This document shows positions 1 through 9,746 of a DNA stretch of 64,000 nt, one piece after another. The translations under genes and the position numbers were made by a program. Source of the DNA: Duganella dendranthematis (GTDB taxonomy: Bacteria; Pseudomonadota; Gammaproteobacteria; Burkholderiales; Burkholderiaceae_D); the NCBI RefSeq assembly GCF_012849375.1, contig NZ_CP051684.1, positions 1,674,001 through 1,738,000 of the forward strand, written 5' to 3'. Position 1 is the first letter of the stretch. Every line of letters begins with the position of its first letter. The notes beneath the pieces are model-generated. The model did not search any database, was not told the DNA's origin, and saw nothing but the letters and a program-made list of their open reading frames with translations.

Positions 1-693
<693 letters not shown>

Positions 694-760
694 GGCTACC
701 CAAAGTCGAGTTGGAGGAAGAGCGCTATTCTACCGCAAGCCGGAGTTGATTTTTCTGTTA

Positions 761-1093
761 TTAAATTACAGAAATCAGCCTTAATGCTGTGAAGAAAGCC
801 ATGCCGAATATGATGGTCTCCAGCATATTGCGTCGCAGCAAATAATAGACGGTGGCGACGATGCCGGCCACCAGTTTCAGATTGCTGGCGTCCAGCACCG
901 GCTGGCCATCGGCGGCGAGGATCAGGTCCGGCGCCACAATCGCCGCCAGCGCGCAGGCCGGCGCGTAGCGCAACATTTCCTGCACCCGCTTGGGGATGGT
1001 GACACGGTGGCCGACCAGCCAGAACCCGCTGCGGGTGGCGGCCGTGGCCAGCGCCAGCACGAAGATCACCACCCAGATTTCCCAGTCAGCCAT
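761..1093 (-). CDS. azlD: AzlD-family branched-chain amino acid exporter small subunit
   Basis: 110-residue membrane protein with about four hydrophobic segments, the size and pattern of AzlD. Members pair with AzlC to export branched-chain amino acids or analogues. An arginine-rich turn (GHRVTIPKRVQEML) after the first segment and a LRRNMLET stretch before the last segment are typical. Its start overlaps the end of the upstream azlC-like gene by 8 bases, so the two are translationally coupled. The exported substrate cannot be told from sequence. Confidence 0.85.
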   Translation of the reverse strand: MADWEIWVVIFVLALATAATRSGFWLVGHRVTIPKRVQEMLRYAPACALAAIVAPDLILAADGQPVLDASNLKLVAGIVATVYYLLRRNMLETIIFGMAFFTALRLISVI

Positions 1094-1832
1094 GCTTGCT
1101 CCTCAATTTCTCGGCGGTCTCGCCGACCAGCATCGCACTCAGCATGCCGGCCAGTACCGCCGCCAGCAAGCCGAGCTTGTACGGCAGGCCGTGCGCCAGC
1201 ACCGACACGGCGCCCGCCACCAGCACGCCGCACAACGCCGGCCGCCCCGCCGTCAGCGGCACCATGACGCAAATAATCGCCAACGTGCCGGCAAAACTCA
1301 GATTCCACTCCGGCGGCACCACGCTGCCGAGCAACACGCCGGCAATTGAGCCGATCTGCCACGACGCCCAGTTGGGATACAGCAGCCCCTTCAGATACGA
1401 CAGCTTGCCGATCTCGGGCGCCGGCGACGGGTATTTTTGCAGGAACAGTGCCACGGAGATGTCGCCGGACACATAACCCAGCGTCAGGCGCTGGCGCCAC
1501 GGCAGGTGGGCAAAATGCGGCGCCAGCAGCGCCGAAAAGATCACAAAACGCAGATTGACCACCAGCGCGGTCACGAAGATGACCCAGATCGGCGCATCGG
1601 CCGCGATCAGCGGCAAGGCCGCCAGTTGGGCCGAGCCGGCAAACACCACCAGCGTCATGCCCAGCGCCTGCGGGATCGTCAAACCCGACTTGACCATGGC
1701 GATGCCCACCACCAGGCCCCAGGCGCCGATACCGAACAGCGACGGCAGGCCGGTCTTGACGCCGGCGCGCCAGGACGGTTCGTGGTGGGTGGCGACGCAG
1801 GGTGCGGCGGCCGCAGGGCTGGATTCAATCAT
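1086..1832 (-). CDS. azlC: AzlC-family branched-chain amino acid exporter large subunit
   Basis: 248-residue integral membrane protein of the AzlC family, partner of the overlapping azlD. After a 20-residue hydrophilic start come repeated hydrophobic segments, with the family stretch GMTLVVFAGSAQLAALPLIAADAP around residues 60-80 and VNLRFVIFSALLAPHF near 92-106. AzlCD exports branched-chain amino acids in Bacillus, and YgaZH does so in E. coli; the substrate here is inferred from that. It is first in a two-gene unit and is divergent from a small zinc-ribbon gene at 1968. Confidence 0.87.
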   Translation of the reverse strand: MIESSPAAAAPCVATHHEPSWRAGVKTGLPSLFGIGAWGLVVGIAMVKSGLTIPQALGMTLVVFAGSAQLAALPLIAADAPIWVIFVTALVVNLRFVIFSALLAPHFAHLPWRQRLTLGYVSGDISVALFLQKYPSPAPEIGKLSYLKGLLYPNWASWQIGSIAGVLLGSVVPPEWNLSFAGTLAIICVMVPLTAGRPALCGVLVAGAVSVLAHGLPYKLGLLAAVLAGMLSAMLVGETAEKLRSKHG

Positions 1833-1967
1833 GGGACAGTTGTGGCATTCCCGCCACAGGGTGGGCCGGACCGGGGTTGTAGAGGCGCTATTTTACCGAC
1901 GATTTTTGTCAACTGCGCGAATCCGTTAAAATCGTGGTTTTCTCTTAGCCATCCGGAGCCACAAGAA

Positions 1968-2168
1968 ATGACCAACCCTAAAGCCGCCGCCGCCGCAGTT
2001 GAACTCGATGGCAAAGATCTGCCGGCCCACTGCCCTAACCCGGCCATGCCGCTGTGGTCGTCGCACCCGCGCGTGTTCCTGGAGTTCGACGCCCACGGCG
2101 TCGCCAAATGCCCGTACTGCGGCACCGCCTACAGCCTGAAGCCGGGCACCGTGGTCGGCCACCACTAA
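1968..2168 (+). CDS. Zinc-finger (zf-CHCC) domain protein
   Basis: 66-residue protein made almost wholly of one zf-CHCC domain, the fold of the mitochondrial complex I subunit NDUFS6. Putative zinc ligands are visible in order: His/Cys in AHCPNP (about residues 21-22), His33 in SSHPRVFL, and the CPYCG pair at 48-51. The ATG at 1968 is chosen because the family starts close to the first Cys; an upstream in-frame extension to 1437 is only the antisense of azlC. Bacterial copies are common small standalone proteins of unknown role. Confidence 0.88.
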   Translation: MTNPKAAAAAVELDGKDLPAHCPNPAMPLWSSHPRVFLEFDAHGVAKCPYCGTAYSLKPGTVVGHH

Positions 2169-2187
2169 CCTCCTCCCCTCGCCCACC

Positions 2188-2610
2188 ATGCCAGCCAAGA
2201 AAACGCACAACGGCAGCGCCGCTGAAACCGAAACGGCCTTCTACGACGCCCTCAACCGGGCGGACCTCGAAGCGCTGATGGCCTTGTGGGCGGATGACGA
2301 CGAAATCGTCTGCGTGCATCCGGGCGGCGTGCGCCTGATCGGCCATGCGGCCATTCGCGCCTCCTGGGCCGCCATCCTCGAGCATGGCGGCCTGCACATC
2401 ATGCCATCGCAGCTGCACGAAACCCATACGCTGATGAGTTCGGTTCACGTGGTAATCGAAGGCGCCACCGCCGCCAGCGGCGAGCCGGCGCACCTGGTCG
2501 CCACCAATGTGTACGCGAAAACGCCGAAAGGCTGGCGCATCGTCCTGCATCATGTATCGATCGCACCGGGCCCGGCGCCGCAGGACACGCACAGCCAGAT
2601 CCTGCATTAA
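2188..2610 (+). CDS. NTF2-like (SnoaL/DUF4440-type) small protein
   Basis: 140 residues of the NTF2-like fold: an N-terminal helix pair (ETAFYDALNRADLEALMALWADDDEIVCVHPGG, split here by eye), an aromatic/His-lined pocket and a closing beta sheet with GWRIVLHHVS near residue 115. Such proteins are small-molecule binding or isomerase-like modules; the ligand is unknown. It lies 19 bases after the zinc-finger gene and 7 bases before the YheT-like hydrolase, so these three and the next gene form a compact plus-strand cluster. Confidence 0.8.
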   Translation: MPAKKTHNGSAAETETAFYDALNRADLEALMALWADDDEIVCVHPGGVRLIGHAAIRASWAAILEHGGLHIMPSQLHETHTLMSSVHVVIEGATAASGEPAHLVATNVYAKTPKGWRIVLHHVSIAPGPAPQDTHSQILH

Positions 2611-2617
2611 AGCCGTC

Positions 2618-3574
2618 GTGAAGTACACCGCACCGTTCTGGCTGCCTAGCGGCCACCTGCAGACCATTTATCCTGCGATTGCCATCAGCAAGCCGGCGGT
2701 GCAATTCCGGCGCGAACGCTGGGACACGCCGGACGGCGACTTCATCGACATCGATTTCGTCGACGGTCCGCCCGACCAGCCTTTGGTGGTGCTGTTCCAC
2801 GGACTGGAAGGCTCGTCCGACAGCCACTACGCGCGCGCGCTGATGGCCGAGGCGCAAGCGCGCGGCTGGTCCGGCGCGGTGCCGCATTTTCGCGGCTGTT
2901 CCGGCGAAGCCAACCGCGCACCACGCTTCTACCACTCCGGTGACGCCGCCGAAATCGACTGGATCGTGCGCCGCCTGCACGCGCGGCGCCAGGCGGACGG
3001 CGCCAGCGGCAAGTTCTACGCCACCGGTGTCTCGCTGGGCGGCAACGCGCTGCTGCGCTGGCTAGGCGAGTCGCAACACCAGGCCGAGTTTGTCGATGCG
3101 GCCTGCGCCGTGTCTGCGCCGCTGGACCTGGCGCAGGGTGGCGTCTCGCTGTCGCGCGGATTCAACATGATCTACACGCGCATGTTTTTGCAAACGCTGA
3201 AGCCGAAATGCGTAGCCAAACTACAGCAGTTCCCCGGCCTGTTCGACCTAGACGCCCTGCATGCTGCGCGCGACCTGTATGCCTTCGACAATGTGGTCAC
3301 CGCACCGCTGCACGGCTACAGCAACACCGACGACTACTGGAACCGCGCCAGCGCCAAGCACGTGCTGGACGACATCACCGTGCGGACTCTGGTGCTGAAC
3401 GCCAAGAACGATCCCTTCCTGCCGGGCCGCCATCTGCCGCAGCGTGCGTCATCGCGCGTGGTATTAGATTATCCTGAGCAGGGCGGCCATGTCGGCTTTG
3501 CCGTCGGCGGCCCGCCTGGACGCATCAACTGGCTGCCGAGCAAACTGATTCACTTTCTCGAACAACATGGATGA
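2618..3574 (+). CDS. yheT: YheT-family alpha/beta hydrolase
   Basis: 318-residue alpha/beta hydrolase of the YheT/ABHD1-3 type, a putative esterase of unknown substrate. The protein opens with the family signature TAPFWLPSGHLQTIYPAI. The nucleophile elbow GVSLGG puts Ser at residue 139, with Asp in NAKNDPFLP and His in EQGGHVGF completing the triad. GTG at 2618 is chosen because it lies directly before the conserved N-terminus, whereas the longer in-frame start at 2507 would overlap the preceding gene. It overlaps the next gene by 8 bases. Confidence 0.9.
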   Translation: MKYTAPFWLPSGHLQTIYPAIAISKPAVQFRRERWDTPDGDFIDIDFVDGPPDQPLVVLFHGLEGSSDSHYARALMAEAQARGWSGAVPHFRGCSGEANRAPRFYHSGDAAEIDWIVRRLHARRQADGASGKFYATGVSLGGNALLRWLGESQHQAEFVDAACAVSAPLDLAQGGVSLSRGFNMIYTRMFLQTLKPKCVAKLQQFPGLFDLDALHAARDLYAFDNVVTAPLHGYSNTDDYWNRASAKHVLDDITVRTLVLNAKNDPFLPGRHLPQRASSRVVLDYPEQGGHVGFAVGGPPGRINWLPSKLIHFLEQHG

Positions 3575-4154
3575 CATCGTCAAACAGGCGCTGGCCAAAT
3601 GGCCCAACGTCCCCCTCTGCTACGGCTGGCTGGCGCTCGATGCGCGCGGCAACTGGCGCATGCGCGACGAACGCGCGCAGCACCTGAATCTGCCGGGCGA
3701 CAAGCTGACCAATGCGGCGCTGGTCGGCTTCATCACGCGCAACTACGCGGCCGATGAGCGCGGCTGCTGGTATTTCCAGAACGGACCGCAGCGTGTGTAT
3801 GTGGCGCTGGAGGCGACGCCGTACATCGTCCGCACCGATCCATCTGATGGCTGGCAGCTGCACACCGGCGCACCGCTGGGCACGCCCGAAGCGGCGTTCA
3901 TGACCGAGGGCGGCGCACTGGTGCTGCGTCATAGCGATATCGTTGCGCAACTGGATGACCGCGATTTCGCCGGCGTGCTGCCACAGCTGCGCATGGATGG
4001 CGCGCCGGTGGCGGACGAGGTCTTGCTTGCATGGCTGGAAGGCCGCGCCGAAGGTGCGCTGAGCCTGAATGGTGTGGCGGTGCAGCGCATCGCCGCCGAT
4101 CAGCTGGCGACGCGCTTCGGCTACATCAGCGTACCGACCCCGGCGACTGCATAG
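3567..4154 (+). CDS. Conserved betaproteobacterial protein of unknown function
   Basis: 195-residue soluble protein, no signal peptide or membrane segment. It starts MDDIVKQALAKWPNVPLCYGWLALD and resembles a conserved DUF2946/DUF2944-type family that I recall from Burkholderiales; the family number is from memory and uncertain. Blocks such as GWLALDARGNWRMRDE and GCWYFQNGPQRVYVALE look conserved and aromatic-rich. Its start overlaps the yheT-like gene by 8 bases, which suggests co-translation. Its 3' end overlaps the convergent M48 protease gene by 29 bases. I cannot assign a function. Confidence 0.7.
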   Translation: MDDIVKQALAKWPNVPLCYGWLALDARGNWRMRDERAQHLNLPGDKLTNAALVGFITRNYAADERGCWYFQNGPQRVYVALEATPYIVRTDPSDGWQLHTGAPLGTPEAAFMTEGGALVLRHSDIVAQLDDRDFAGVLPQLRMDGAPVADEVLLAWLEGRAEGALSLNGVAVQRIAADQLATRFGYISVPTPATA

Positions 4155-5856
4155 GATCTGTAGCCTTGCGCAGCCGGTCGAACGGACTGGTATAGGAATT
4201 GTTGAATGGATCGTCCTTGTTGTCCTTTGCATCCTTGTCCGACTTCAGCTCCATCTTGAACGCCGAGCCTGACAGGGCCATTTCCTTCTTGCCCCGGTCG
4301 GCCAGGTCTTCGCGGCGACGGGCCTGCCACTCGCGTTCGCGCGCATCGATCAGCGACTGGTCGTAGAACGACGCATCCGGCGCCTTGCGCGCATAACCCA
4401 GCTGATCCAGCGCCGCCATCACGCCGCCTTGCAGGTTGTACGACTCGGCCAGCGCAATGTGCTGCAACGCCAGCTTGCCCTGCTTGGAATACACCTGCGC
4501 CAGCAGATCGTAGGCTTCGATATCTTCGCGGTACAACTGCACCTGGTCGCGCAGGTAAGCGCCGGCCTCATCCAGCTTGCCGGCCGCGAGCAGCGCCTCG
4601 CCGTACTGATGGGCGATGCCGCGCGACAGCGGGAACTTCTGATGCGCCGCTTCCGCCTCGGTGGCGGCCTTGGCCAGCACCTCTTTGTTCTCGGTCTGCG
4701 CCAGCTTGATCTCAATCGAGGTCGCGGCAAAAATCGACTCGGCCTTGCTGCGCGGCGAAGCGCCGAACACACCGGTCGGCGGCGGCTTGTTGACTGTCTC
4801 GCGCGCCTGGTCCAGCCACTTCTGCGCGGCGTCGGTGTCGCCCTGTTTCATGGTCAGGAACGCCATGCCGTACTGGCCGGCAGCCTTCTGCTGCCAGCTG
4901 TCCTGCAAAATCTGGCCCTGGAAGAACTGCTTGGTTTCGCTGTAGCCGTTGGCGCTCTGGTCTTGCAGCACGCGCGCGCGCGAACGCACCAGGAAAAAGT
5001 CCAGACTGTCCTGGCGCTGCTTGTAAGGTTGCGCGCGGATACGCGCCTGGATGTCGGCGATACGCTCGCTGGTCAACGGGTGAGTCAACAGCCAGGCCGG
5101 CACCAGATCGCTGTAATTCCGGGTAGAAGCCTGCATCTGCTGGAAGAACGCCACCATGCCCGACGGGTCGAAACCAGCCTCGCCCATAATCTGGAAACCG
5201 ATGCGGTCGGCTTCGCGTTCGGCATCGCGACCGAAGTTCAGCTGCCGCTGGATCGCCAGGCCCTGGCCGCCGAGGAATACGCCCATGGCCGCATCGCCGC
5301 CGCCTTGGCGCGCCGTGAGCGCGGCCAGGATCATCGCCGCCAGCGGAATCAGCGCATCCTGCTTCTGCTGGCCGATCGAGCGGGCGATGTGCCGCTGCAC
5401 CACGTGGCCGACCTCGTGGCCCAGCACCGATGCCAGCTCGGACTCGTTCTGCGCCTGCAACAGCAGCGCCGAGTGCACGGCGATGAAACCGCCGGGCAGC
5501 GCGAACGCATTCAGCTGCGGATCGCGCACCACGAAGAAGAAATAATCGAACTTGGCCTCGCCGCGCGCGCCGGGACGAGCGTCCACCAGCACGTTGCCGA
5601 AGTTGTTCATGTATTCGAGGATGGGGCCGTCGTCGAGGTAATCGCGGTCGCGGCGGATGTCGCGCATGATCTCCTCGCCCAGCTTACGCTCCATCAGCGG
5701 CGACAAATCCTGGCTTTCCGTGCCGCCGAGCGCGGGCAGGTTGGGGATCTTGGCCGGCGCGATACCGGTCTGCGCCATGGCCATCGGCATGGCGATCAGC
5801 AGCGCGGCGGCAACGGCGCGCATGCGTCCAGAGTAAGAGGAGCGTTTAGCATTCAC
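4126..5856 (-). CDS. bepA: BepA-like M48 periplasmic metalloprotease with TPR region
   Basis: 576-residue periplasmic protease/chaperone of the BepA (YfgC) type, which in E. coli checks assembly of the LPS translocon protein LptD and other outer membrane proteins. Residues 1-29 are a signal peptide ending MAMAQ. The M48 zinc site is HEVGH at 147-151, with the third ligand in DAEREADRIG about 60 residues later. The C-terminal half is helical repeat, TPR-like (QYGMAFLTMKQGD, AHQYGEALLAAGKLDEA, AYDLLAQVYSKQGK). The last ~60 residues are charged and Lys/Asp-rich. It overlaps the convergent neighbour by 29 bases. Confidence 0.9.
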   Translation of the reverse strand: MNAKRSSYSGRMRAVAAALLIAMPMAMAQTGIAPAKIPNLPALGGTESQDLSPLMERKLGEEIMRDIRRDRDYLDDGPILEYMNNFGNVLVDARPGARGEAKFDYFFFVVRDPQLNAFALPGGFIAVHSALLLQAQNESELASVLGHEVGHVVQRHIARSIGQQKQDALIPLAAMILAALTARQGGGDAAMGVFLGGQGLAIQRQLNFGRDAEREADRIGFQIMGEAGFDPSGMVAFFQQMQASTRNYSDLVPAWLLTHPLTSERIADIQARIRAQPYKQRQDSLDFFLVRSRARVLQDQSANGYSETKQFFQGQILQDSWQQKAAGQYGMAFLTMKQGDTDAAQKWLDQARETVNKPPPTGVFGASPRSKAESIFAATSIEIKLAQTENKEVLAKAATEAEAAHQKFPLSRGIAHQYGEALLAAGKLDEAGAYLRDQVQLYREDIEAYDLLAQVYSKQGKLALQHIALAESYNLQGGVMAALDQLGYARKAPDASFYDQSLIDAREREWQARRREDLADRGKKEMALSGSAFKMELKSDKDAKDNKDDPFNNSYTSPFDRLRKATDPMQSPGSVR

Positions 5857-5926
5857 GGTGATATGATACCCGCAACTCGGGTATGAAAACTGAGTGCCAC
5901 ATTATGAATCATTTTAAGCTGCAACC

Positions 5927-6412
5927 ATGACCACCGATCACCTGACCCATTTCGACGCCACCGGACAAGCCCACATGGTGGACGTGGGCGCCAAGGCCGA
6001 GACCCACCGCATCGCGCTGGCCAGCGGCTCCATCCGCATGAAACCGGAGACGCTGGCCATCATCATGAGCGGCACCGCGAAGAAAGGCGACGTGCTGGGC
6101 ATCGCCCGCATCGCCGCCATCATGGCCTCCAAACGCACCAGCGACCTGATCCCGCTGTGCCACCCGCTGGCCCTGACCCGCGTGGCGGTGGACTTTGAAA
6201 CCGACGTCGACAAGTCTTCGGTACACTGCAAGGCGCAAGTGGAGACCTACGGCAAGACCGGGGTGGAGATGGAAGCACTCACTGCGGTGCAAGTCGGCTT
6301 GCTGACTGTGTATGACATGTGCAAAGCCGTGGATCGCGGCATGGTCATGAGCGATATCCGCGTGATGGAAAAGCACGGCGGCAAGTCGGGCGACTGGAGC
6401 GCCACCAGCTAA
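5927..6412 (+). CDS. moaC: Cyclic pyranopterin monophosphate synthase
   Basis: 161-residue MoaC, which with MoaA turns GTP into cyclic pyranopterin monophosphate in molybdenum-cofactor synthesis. Visible signatures are [16 protein letters not shown] at the N-terminus, [11 protein letters not shown] near residue 74, [11 protein letters not shown] near 110 and the active-site [11 protein letters not shown] near 127. Length matches the family. It is divergent from the M48 gene and convergent with the SDR gene, so it is transcribed alone. The window also encodes a molybdoenzyme, the nitrate reductase at 48.6 kb, which would need this cofactor. Confidence 0.97.
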   Translation: MTTDHLTHFDATGQAHMVDVGAKAETHRIALASGSIRMKPETLAIIMSGTAKKGDVLGIARIAAIMASKRTSDLIPLCHPLALTRVAVDFETDVDKSSVHCKAQVETYGKTGVEMEALTAVQVGLLTVYDMCKAVDRGMVMSDIRVMEKHGGKSGDWSATS

Positions 6413-6425
6413 CCGCCGCCGGACA

Positions 6426-7181
6426 TCAGATCTGGGCGAGGCCGCCGTCCACGAACAATTCAATGCCGTTGACAAAGCTGGCGTCGTCCGAGGCCAGGAA
6501 TACGGCTGCCTTGGCGATTTCATCCGGATCGCCGACGCGGCCCATCGGGATCTGCGACGCCAAATGATCGAGGAAGCCTTGCTGCTGGGCAGGATCGTTA
6601 CCCACCAGCTCGACCAGGCCCGGCGTCTTGATCGGACCCGGGCTCAGGGTGTTGATGCGGATGCCGCGGCCCTTGACGTCCAGTATCCAGTTGCGGGCAA
6701 ACGCCCGGACCGCCGCCTTGGATGCGGCGTACACGCTGAACGCCGGCGTGCCGCTGCTTGCTGCGGTCGAGCCGGTCAAGATGACCGAGGCGCCTTCTCC
6801 CAACAAAGGCAACGCAGCCTGTACCGTGAACAGCGTGCCTTTCACGTTGCGCCCGAAGGTATCGTCGAAATGTTCTTCCGTGATCTCGCCCAGCGGCGCC
6901 AGCGAGCCGCCGCCGGCGTTGGCGACCAGCACATTCAGCTTGCCATGCTCGGCGCGGATGCGCTCGAACAGCGCCTGCAACTGCGATGAGTCGGCCGAAT
7001 CCACGCGCACGCTCTGCGCCGTGCCGCCGATGGCGCTGACCGCCAGATCGAGTTCCGCCTGCCGGCGGCCAGTGATGTAGACCGTGGCGCCTTCGTTGAC
7101 GAAGCGCTTGGCGATGGCCAGGCCGATGCCGGTGCTGCCGCCTGTGATGACAGCGACTTTGTTCGCGAGTTTGAGTGCCAT
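6426..7181 (-). CDS. SDR-family oxidoreductase
   Basis: 251-residue classical short-chain dehydrogenase/reductase. The cofactor motif TGGSTGIG is at about 14-21, the NAGGG motif near 88, catalytic Ser in LTGSTAASS near 138 and the YAASK catalytic pair near 151-155. An Arg pair after beta-2 (TGRRQAEL) suggests NADP(H) preference. It is divergent from a LysR regulator, a common arrangement where the regulator controls the reductase. The substrate is not identifiable. Confidence 0.92.
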   Translation of the reverse strand: MALKLANKVAVITGGSTGIGLAIAKRFVNEGATVYITGRRQAELDLAVSAIGGTAQSVRVDSADSSQLQALFERIRAEHGKLNVLVANAGGGSLAPLGEITEEHFDDTFGRNVKGTLFTVQAALPLLGEGASVILTGSTAASSGTPAFSVYAASKAAVRAFARNWILDVKGRGIRINTLSPGPIKTPGLVELVGNDPAQQQGFLDHLASQIPMGRVGDPDEIAKAAVFLASDDASFVNGIELFVDGGLAQI

Positions 7182-7314
7182 GTTGTGATTCCTTTAAAGT
7201 AAAAGTGAAAAAGCGTGAATCAAGTATGCGCACCTGTCGCTGCGCTGATAAGACAAGCGCGGCTCATAACATTTATGCTTTAATCGCATGGATGTACAAG
7301 GAGCCCACAGAAAA

Positions 7315-8244
7315 ATGAATAAATTGTTATGGATGCAGTGCCTGGTCAGGGCAATCGAAACCGGCAGCTTTACCGCTGTCGCGCGGGAGTTGGGGATAGG
7401 CCAGCCCAACGTCAGCCGCCACATCGCGTCGCTGGAGCGGATGCTGGGAACCCGTCTACTCAACCGCTCTACGCGTCAACTGGTGGCCACACCCGACGGC
7501 CAGCGTTATTACGCGCTGGCGCGGCAGGCGCTGGATGTGATCCATCAGGCGGAATCCGATGCGCGTGGGCAGCAGAATCCGCATGGCTTGCTACGGGTCG
7601 CATGCCCTCCCGCGCTCGCCACCGAGAAAATCATCGATGCGCTGCCGGCCTTCATGGCGCGCTACCCGGATGTGGATGTGGAACTGAATATCAGCGACGG
7701 TTACATCGATCTGGTCGCGGAAGGCGTGGACCTGGCAATCCGTGGCGGCGTATTGAAAGACAGCGCACTCAGGGCGCGCCGCGTTGGCACGTCGGAGCGC
7801 CTGTGCGTTGCCAGTGACGATTATCTTGACCGGCACGGCACGCCGCAACGGCCGGAGGAACTGCTGCGGCACGACTGCATCATCTATACCCTGCTGGCCG
7901 GCCAAGCCCGTGGCTGGCCGTTGAAAGACGGCGAGGTGCAGGTATCGGGACGGCTGCGGCTCAATAGTCTGGAGGCCATCCGCCGCGCCGTGTTGGCCGG
8001 CATGGGCATCGGCTATCTGCCGGCGTGGATGGTAGCCGAATACCTGCGCAGTGGCCGCTTGCGGGCGGTGCTAAGCGATTACACGGCGACTCCCTCGCCG
8101 CTCAACGCCGTTTATTCGGCAGAGCGGCTGCTGCCGCAGCGCGCTACGGTATTCATCGACTTCATCACTGAGCTGTTTGCGCATACGCCTGGGCTGAATG
8201 GCCATTCGCTCTTGAACCCAACAGATGCTGTTGCCACCACATGA
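7315..8244 (+). CDS. LysR-family transcriptional regulator
   Basis: 309-residue LysR-type regulator: winged helix at residues 1-60 (FTAVARELGIGQPNVSRHIASLERMLGTRLLNRSTRQL, read in parts) followed by the two-lobed effector domain. ATG 7315 is preferred over the in-frame ATG 7288 because AAGGAG sits at 7298-7303, 11 bases before it, and family members start at the MxKL-type N-terminus. It is divergent from the SDR gene with a 133-base AT-richer gap, so it probably regulates that gene and itself. The effector is unknown. Confidence 0.92.
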   Translation: MNKLLWMQCLVRAIETGSFTAVARELGIGQPNVSRHIASLERMLGTRLLNRSTRQLVATPDGQRYYALARQALDVIHQAESDARGQQNPHGLLRVACPPALATEKIIDALPAFMARYPDVDVELNISDGYIDLVAEGVDLAIRGGVLKDSALRARRVGTSERLCVASDDYLDRHGTPQRPEELLRHDCIIYTLLAGQARGWPLKDGEVQVSGRLRLNSLEAIRRAVLAGMGIGYLPAWMVAEYLRSGRLRAVLSDYTATPSPLNAVYSAERLLPQRATVFIDFITELFAHTPGLNGHSLLNPTDAVATT

Positions 8245-8272
8245 CCGATCGGCAATGTGTTGTATTGCTTGA

Positions 8273-8301
8273 TTGTCACATTTCGTTGGCGCGCATATAA
8301 T
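8273..8301 (+). promoter_or_regulatory. Sigma-70 type promoter for the PilZ gene
   Basis: TTGTCA at 8273-8278 and TATAAT at 8296-8301 are separated by exactly 17 bases, close to consensus at both boxes. Transcription would start near 8308, leaving about 65 untranslated bases before the ATG at 8373. Prediction by eye. Confidence 0.72.
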
Positions 8302-8372
8302 TAATGTCGCAGGAACAATTTTCTGACGGTATTGTCCACCGTCGTCGTTTGCGCCACATAGAAAGAGTTTGC

Positions 8373-9086
8373 ATGAGCAGCAACCCTCCGCCGAGCGAAG
8401 CCAAGACTCAGGAATACGAGTTCGAGCAGATGAACCTGCAAGTGGGCGGCAGGATACAGTTCATCACCCATCGCACCATCAAACCCATCCAGCACTTCTC
8501 GACGCTGATCGGCTGGGTCAAGGATGAGTACATGATCGTCAAGGTGCCGTTTGAGAACAACGCACCGATCGCGCTCAATGAGGGCGACAAGCTGACGATC
8601 CGCGTGTTTTCCGGCGTCAACGTATGCTCGTTCTCCAGCGTGGTGCAGCGGGTGTTTCCGCGGCCGCTGTTTTATGCGCACCTGAGTTTTCCGGTGTCGA
8701 TTCAGGGCACCAGCCTGCGGGCGGCGATGCGGGTCAAGGTGGATATCCCGGCGCAGATCACCAACGCGTCGGGCAGCCACACGTCGGTATTCCTGGTCAA
8801 TTTGAGCGTGTCCGGGGCGCTGATCGAGTCGCCCAAGCAGTTGTCGGACAGCGATGGGCAGGTCGCGCTGTCGTTTTATCTGATTGCGCAGCCCGGCAAC
8901 CGCCAGGTGCGCGTGAATCCAAATGCGACCATCCGCAATATCAATGTGGTCAAGCCGGCGACCGGCGACAAGCCGGAGGTGTTCACTTACGGCGTGCAGT
9001 TCGTCGACCTCGACCCGGTCCATTACACGATGCTGCAAAATCTCACCTACGAAGCGCTGATCGCCGACCGCCAGAAGATCGTCTAA
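8373..9086 (+). CDS. ycgR: Flagellar brake protein, PilZ domain (YcgR-like)
   Basis: 237-residue YcgR-type protein that would bind cyclic di-GMP and slow the flagellar motor. The N-terminal half (about 10-110) matches the YcgR N domain; the PilZ domain begins at about 115 with RAAMRVKV (RxxxR) and NLSVSGALIE fits the (D/N)xSxxG half of the binding motif. ATG 8373 follows GAAAGAG and is preferred over an earlier in-frame ATG at 8304 that precedes the predicted transcription start. The gene has its own promoter and a strong terminator. Confidence 0.86.
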   Translation: MSSNPPPSEAKTQEYEFEQMNLQVGGRIQFITHRTIKPIQHFSTLIGWVKDEYMIVKVPFENNAPIALNEGDKLTIRVFSGVNVCSFSSVVQRVFPRPLFYAHLSFPVSIQGTSLRAAMRVKVDIPAQITNASGSHTSVFLVNLSVSGALIESPKQLSDSDGQVALSFYLIAQPGNRQVRVNPNATIRNINVVKPATGDKPEVFTYGVQFVDLDPVHYTMLQNLTYEALIADRQKIV

Positions 9087-9093
9087 GCGGACG

Positions 9094-9124
9094 AAAAAAA
9101 ACCGGCAAGCTGCCGGTTTTTTTT
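9094..9124. terminator. Bidirectional intrinsic terminator between ycgR-like gene and pilin gene
   Basis: Perfect hairpin with ACCGGCA at 9101-9107, a 3-base loop and TGCCGGT at 9111-9117, flanked by seven A and seven T. It can end transcription of the PilZ gene on the plus strand and of the pilin gene on the minus strand. Confidence 0.92.
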
Positions 9125-9142
9125 CGTGATCCGTCCAGCTAG

Positions 9143-9628
9143 TTAGCTTGCGGCAGAGGCAGCGGAGGCGGGCGGATTGTTTTTGGTCAGTGCATTCGAT
9201 ACTGCCGTGTTGGTGGAGTCAGTCGATACCGTCCAGGTAATGTTAGCGGTGCCAAGGCCACTAGGAGCCAGTTGGATGTAACTACCTTTCAATGCCTTGC
9301 CAGTATCGGTATCGAGGTTTGCCTTGATGACGCCATCAGTTACAGTAGCGCTCGATACTTCCTTGGTTGCGGTGAAGGCTGGGATACCGGCAGCGCCGGT
9401 GTCGCAGCTGTCCGCCACGCCACTATTTTCCTGGATGCACAGCGAAACAGCAGTTTTCAGGCCGTCCAGCGCAGCCACAACGCTCTGTGCCTTGGCTTTG
9501 GCCGTGTAGTCGCTGTACTGTGGAATCGCCACGGCGGCCAGGATGCCGATAATGGCGACCACGATCATCAGTTCGATCAGGGTGAAGCCGGCTTGTGCTT
9601 GTTTCTTCATCATTTTCATGGATTTCAT
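9143..9628 (-). CDS. pilA: Type IV major pilin (PilA/PilE-like)
   Basis: 161-residue type IVa prepilin, the subunit of the retractile pilus. A short basic leader ([14 protein letters not shown]) precedes the prepilin-peptidase site G/FTLIE with Glu at mature position 5 and a 20-residue hydrophobic helix ending in [14 protein letters not shown]. Two cysteines (SLCIQ and DSCDT) could form a disulfide loop, here close together rather than at the far C-terminus. ATG 9628 is chosen over 9670 because AGGAG (read on the minus strand at 9636-9640) lies 7 bases upstream. Regulation is by the sigma-54 promoter at 9682-9697. Confidence 0.93.
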   Translation of the reverse strand: MKSMKMMKKQAQAGFTLIELMIVVAIIGILAAVAIPQYSDYTAKAKAQSVVAALDGLKTAVSLCIQENSGVADSCDTGAAGIPAFTATKEVSSATVTDGVIKANLDTDTGKALKGSYIQLAPSGLGTANITWTVSTDSTNTAVSNALTKNNPPASAASAAS

Positions 9629-9681
9629 TTTGCGACTCCTAGGGGGTGTGATTACATTGTTGGGTGACACATCCCTACTAG

Positions 9682-9697
9682 TGCAATTGGTGTGCCA
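9682..9697 (-). promoter_or_regulatory. Sigma-54 (RpoN) promoter of the pilin gene
   Basis: On the minus strand TGGCACACCAATTGCA matches the -24/-12 consensus (TGGCACN5TTGCA), with the required 10 bases between GG and GC. Transcription would begin near 9671, giving a leader of about 43 bases. pilA is RpoN/PilR dependent in pseudomonads, so the match fits expectation. Confidence 0.88.
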
Positions 9698-9746
9698 GCC
9701 TGTTTTTGCCTAAAATTTCAGCAAAACCCACCCCAAACTGCCATTT

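Noticed and set aside
2507..2617. Longer N-terminus for the YheT hydrolase from ATG 2507
   Set aside because: It would overlap the NTF2-like gene by about 100 bases and adds an Arg-rich tail unlike the family; GTG 2618 gives the conserved start.
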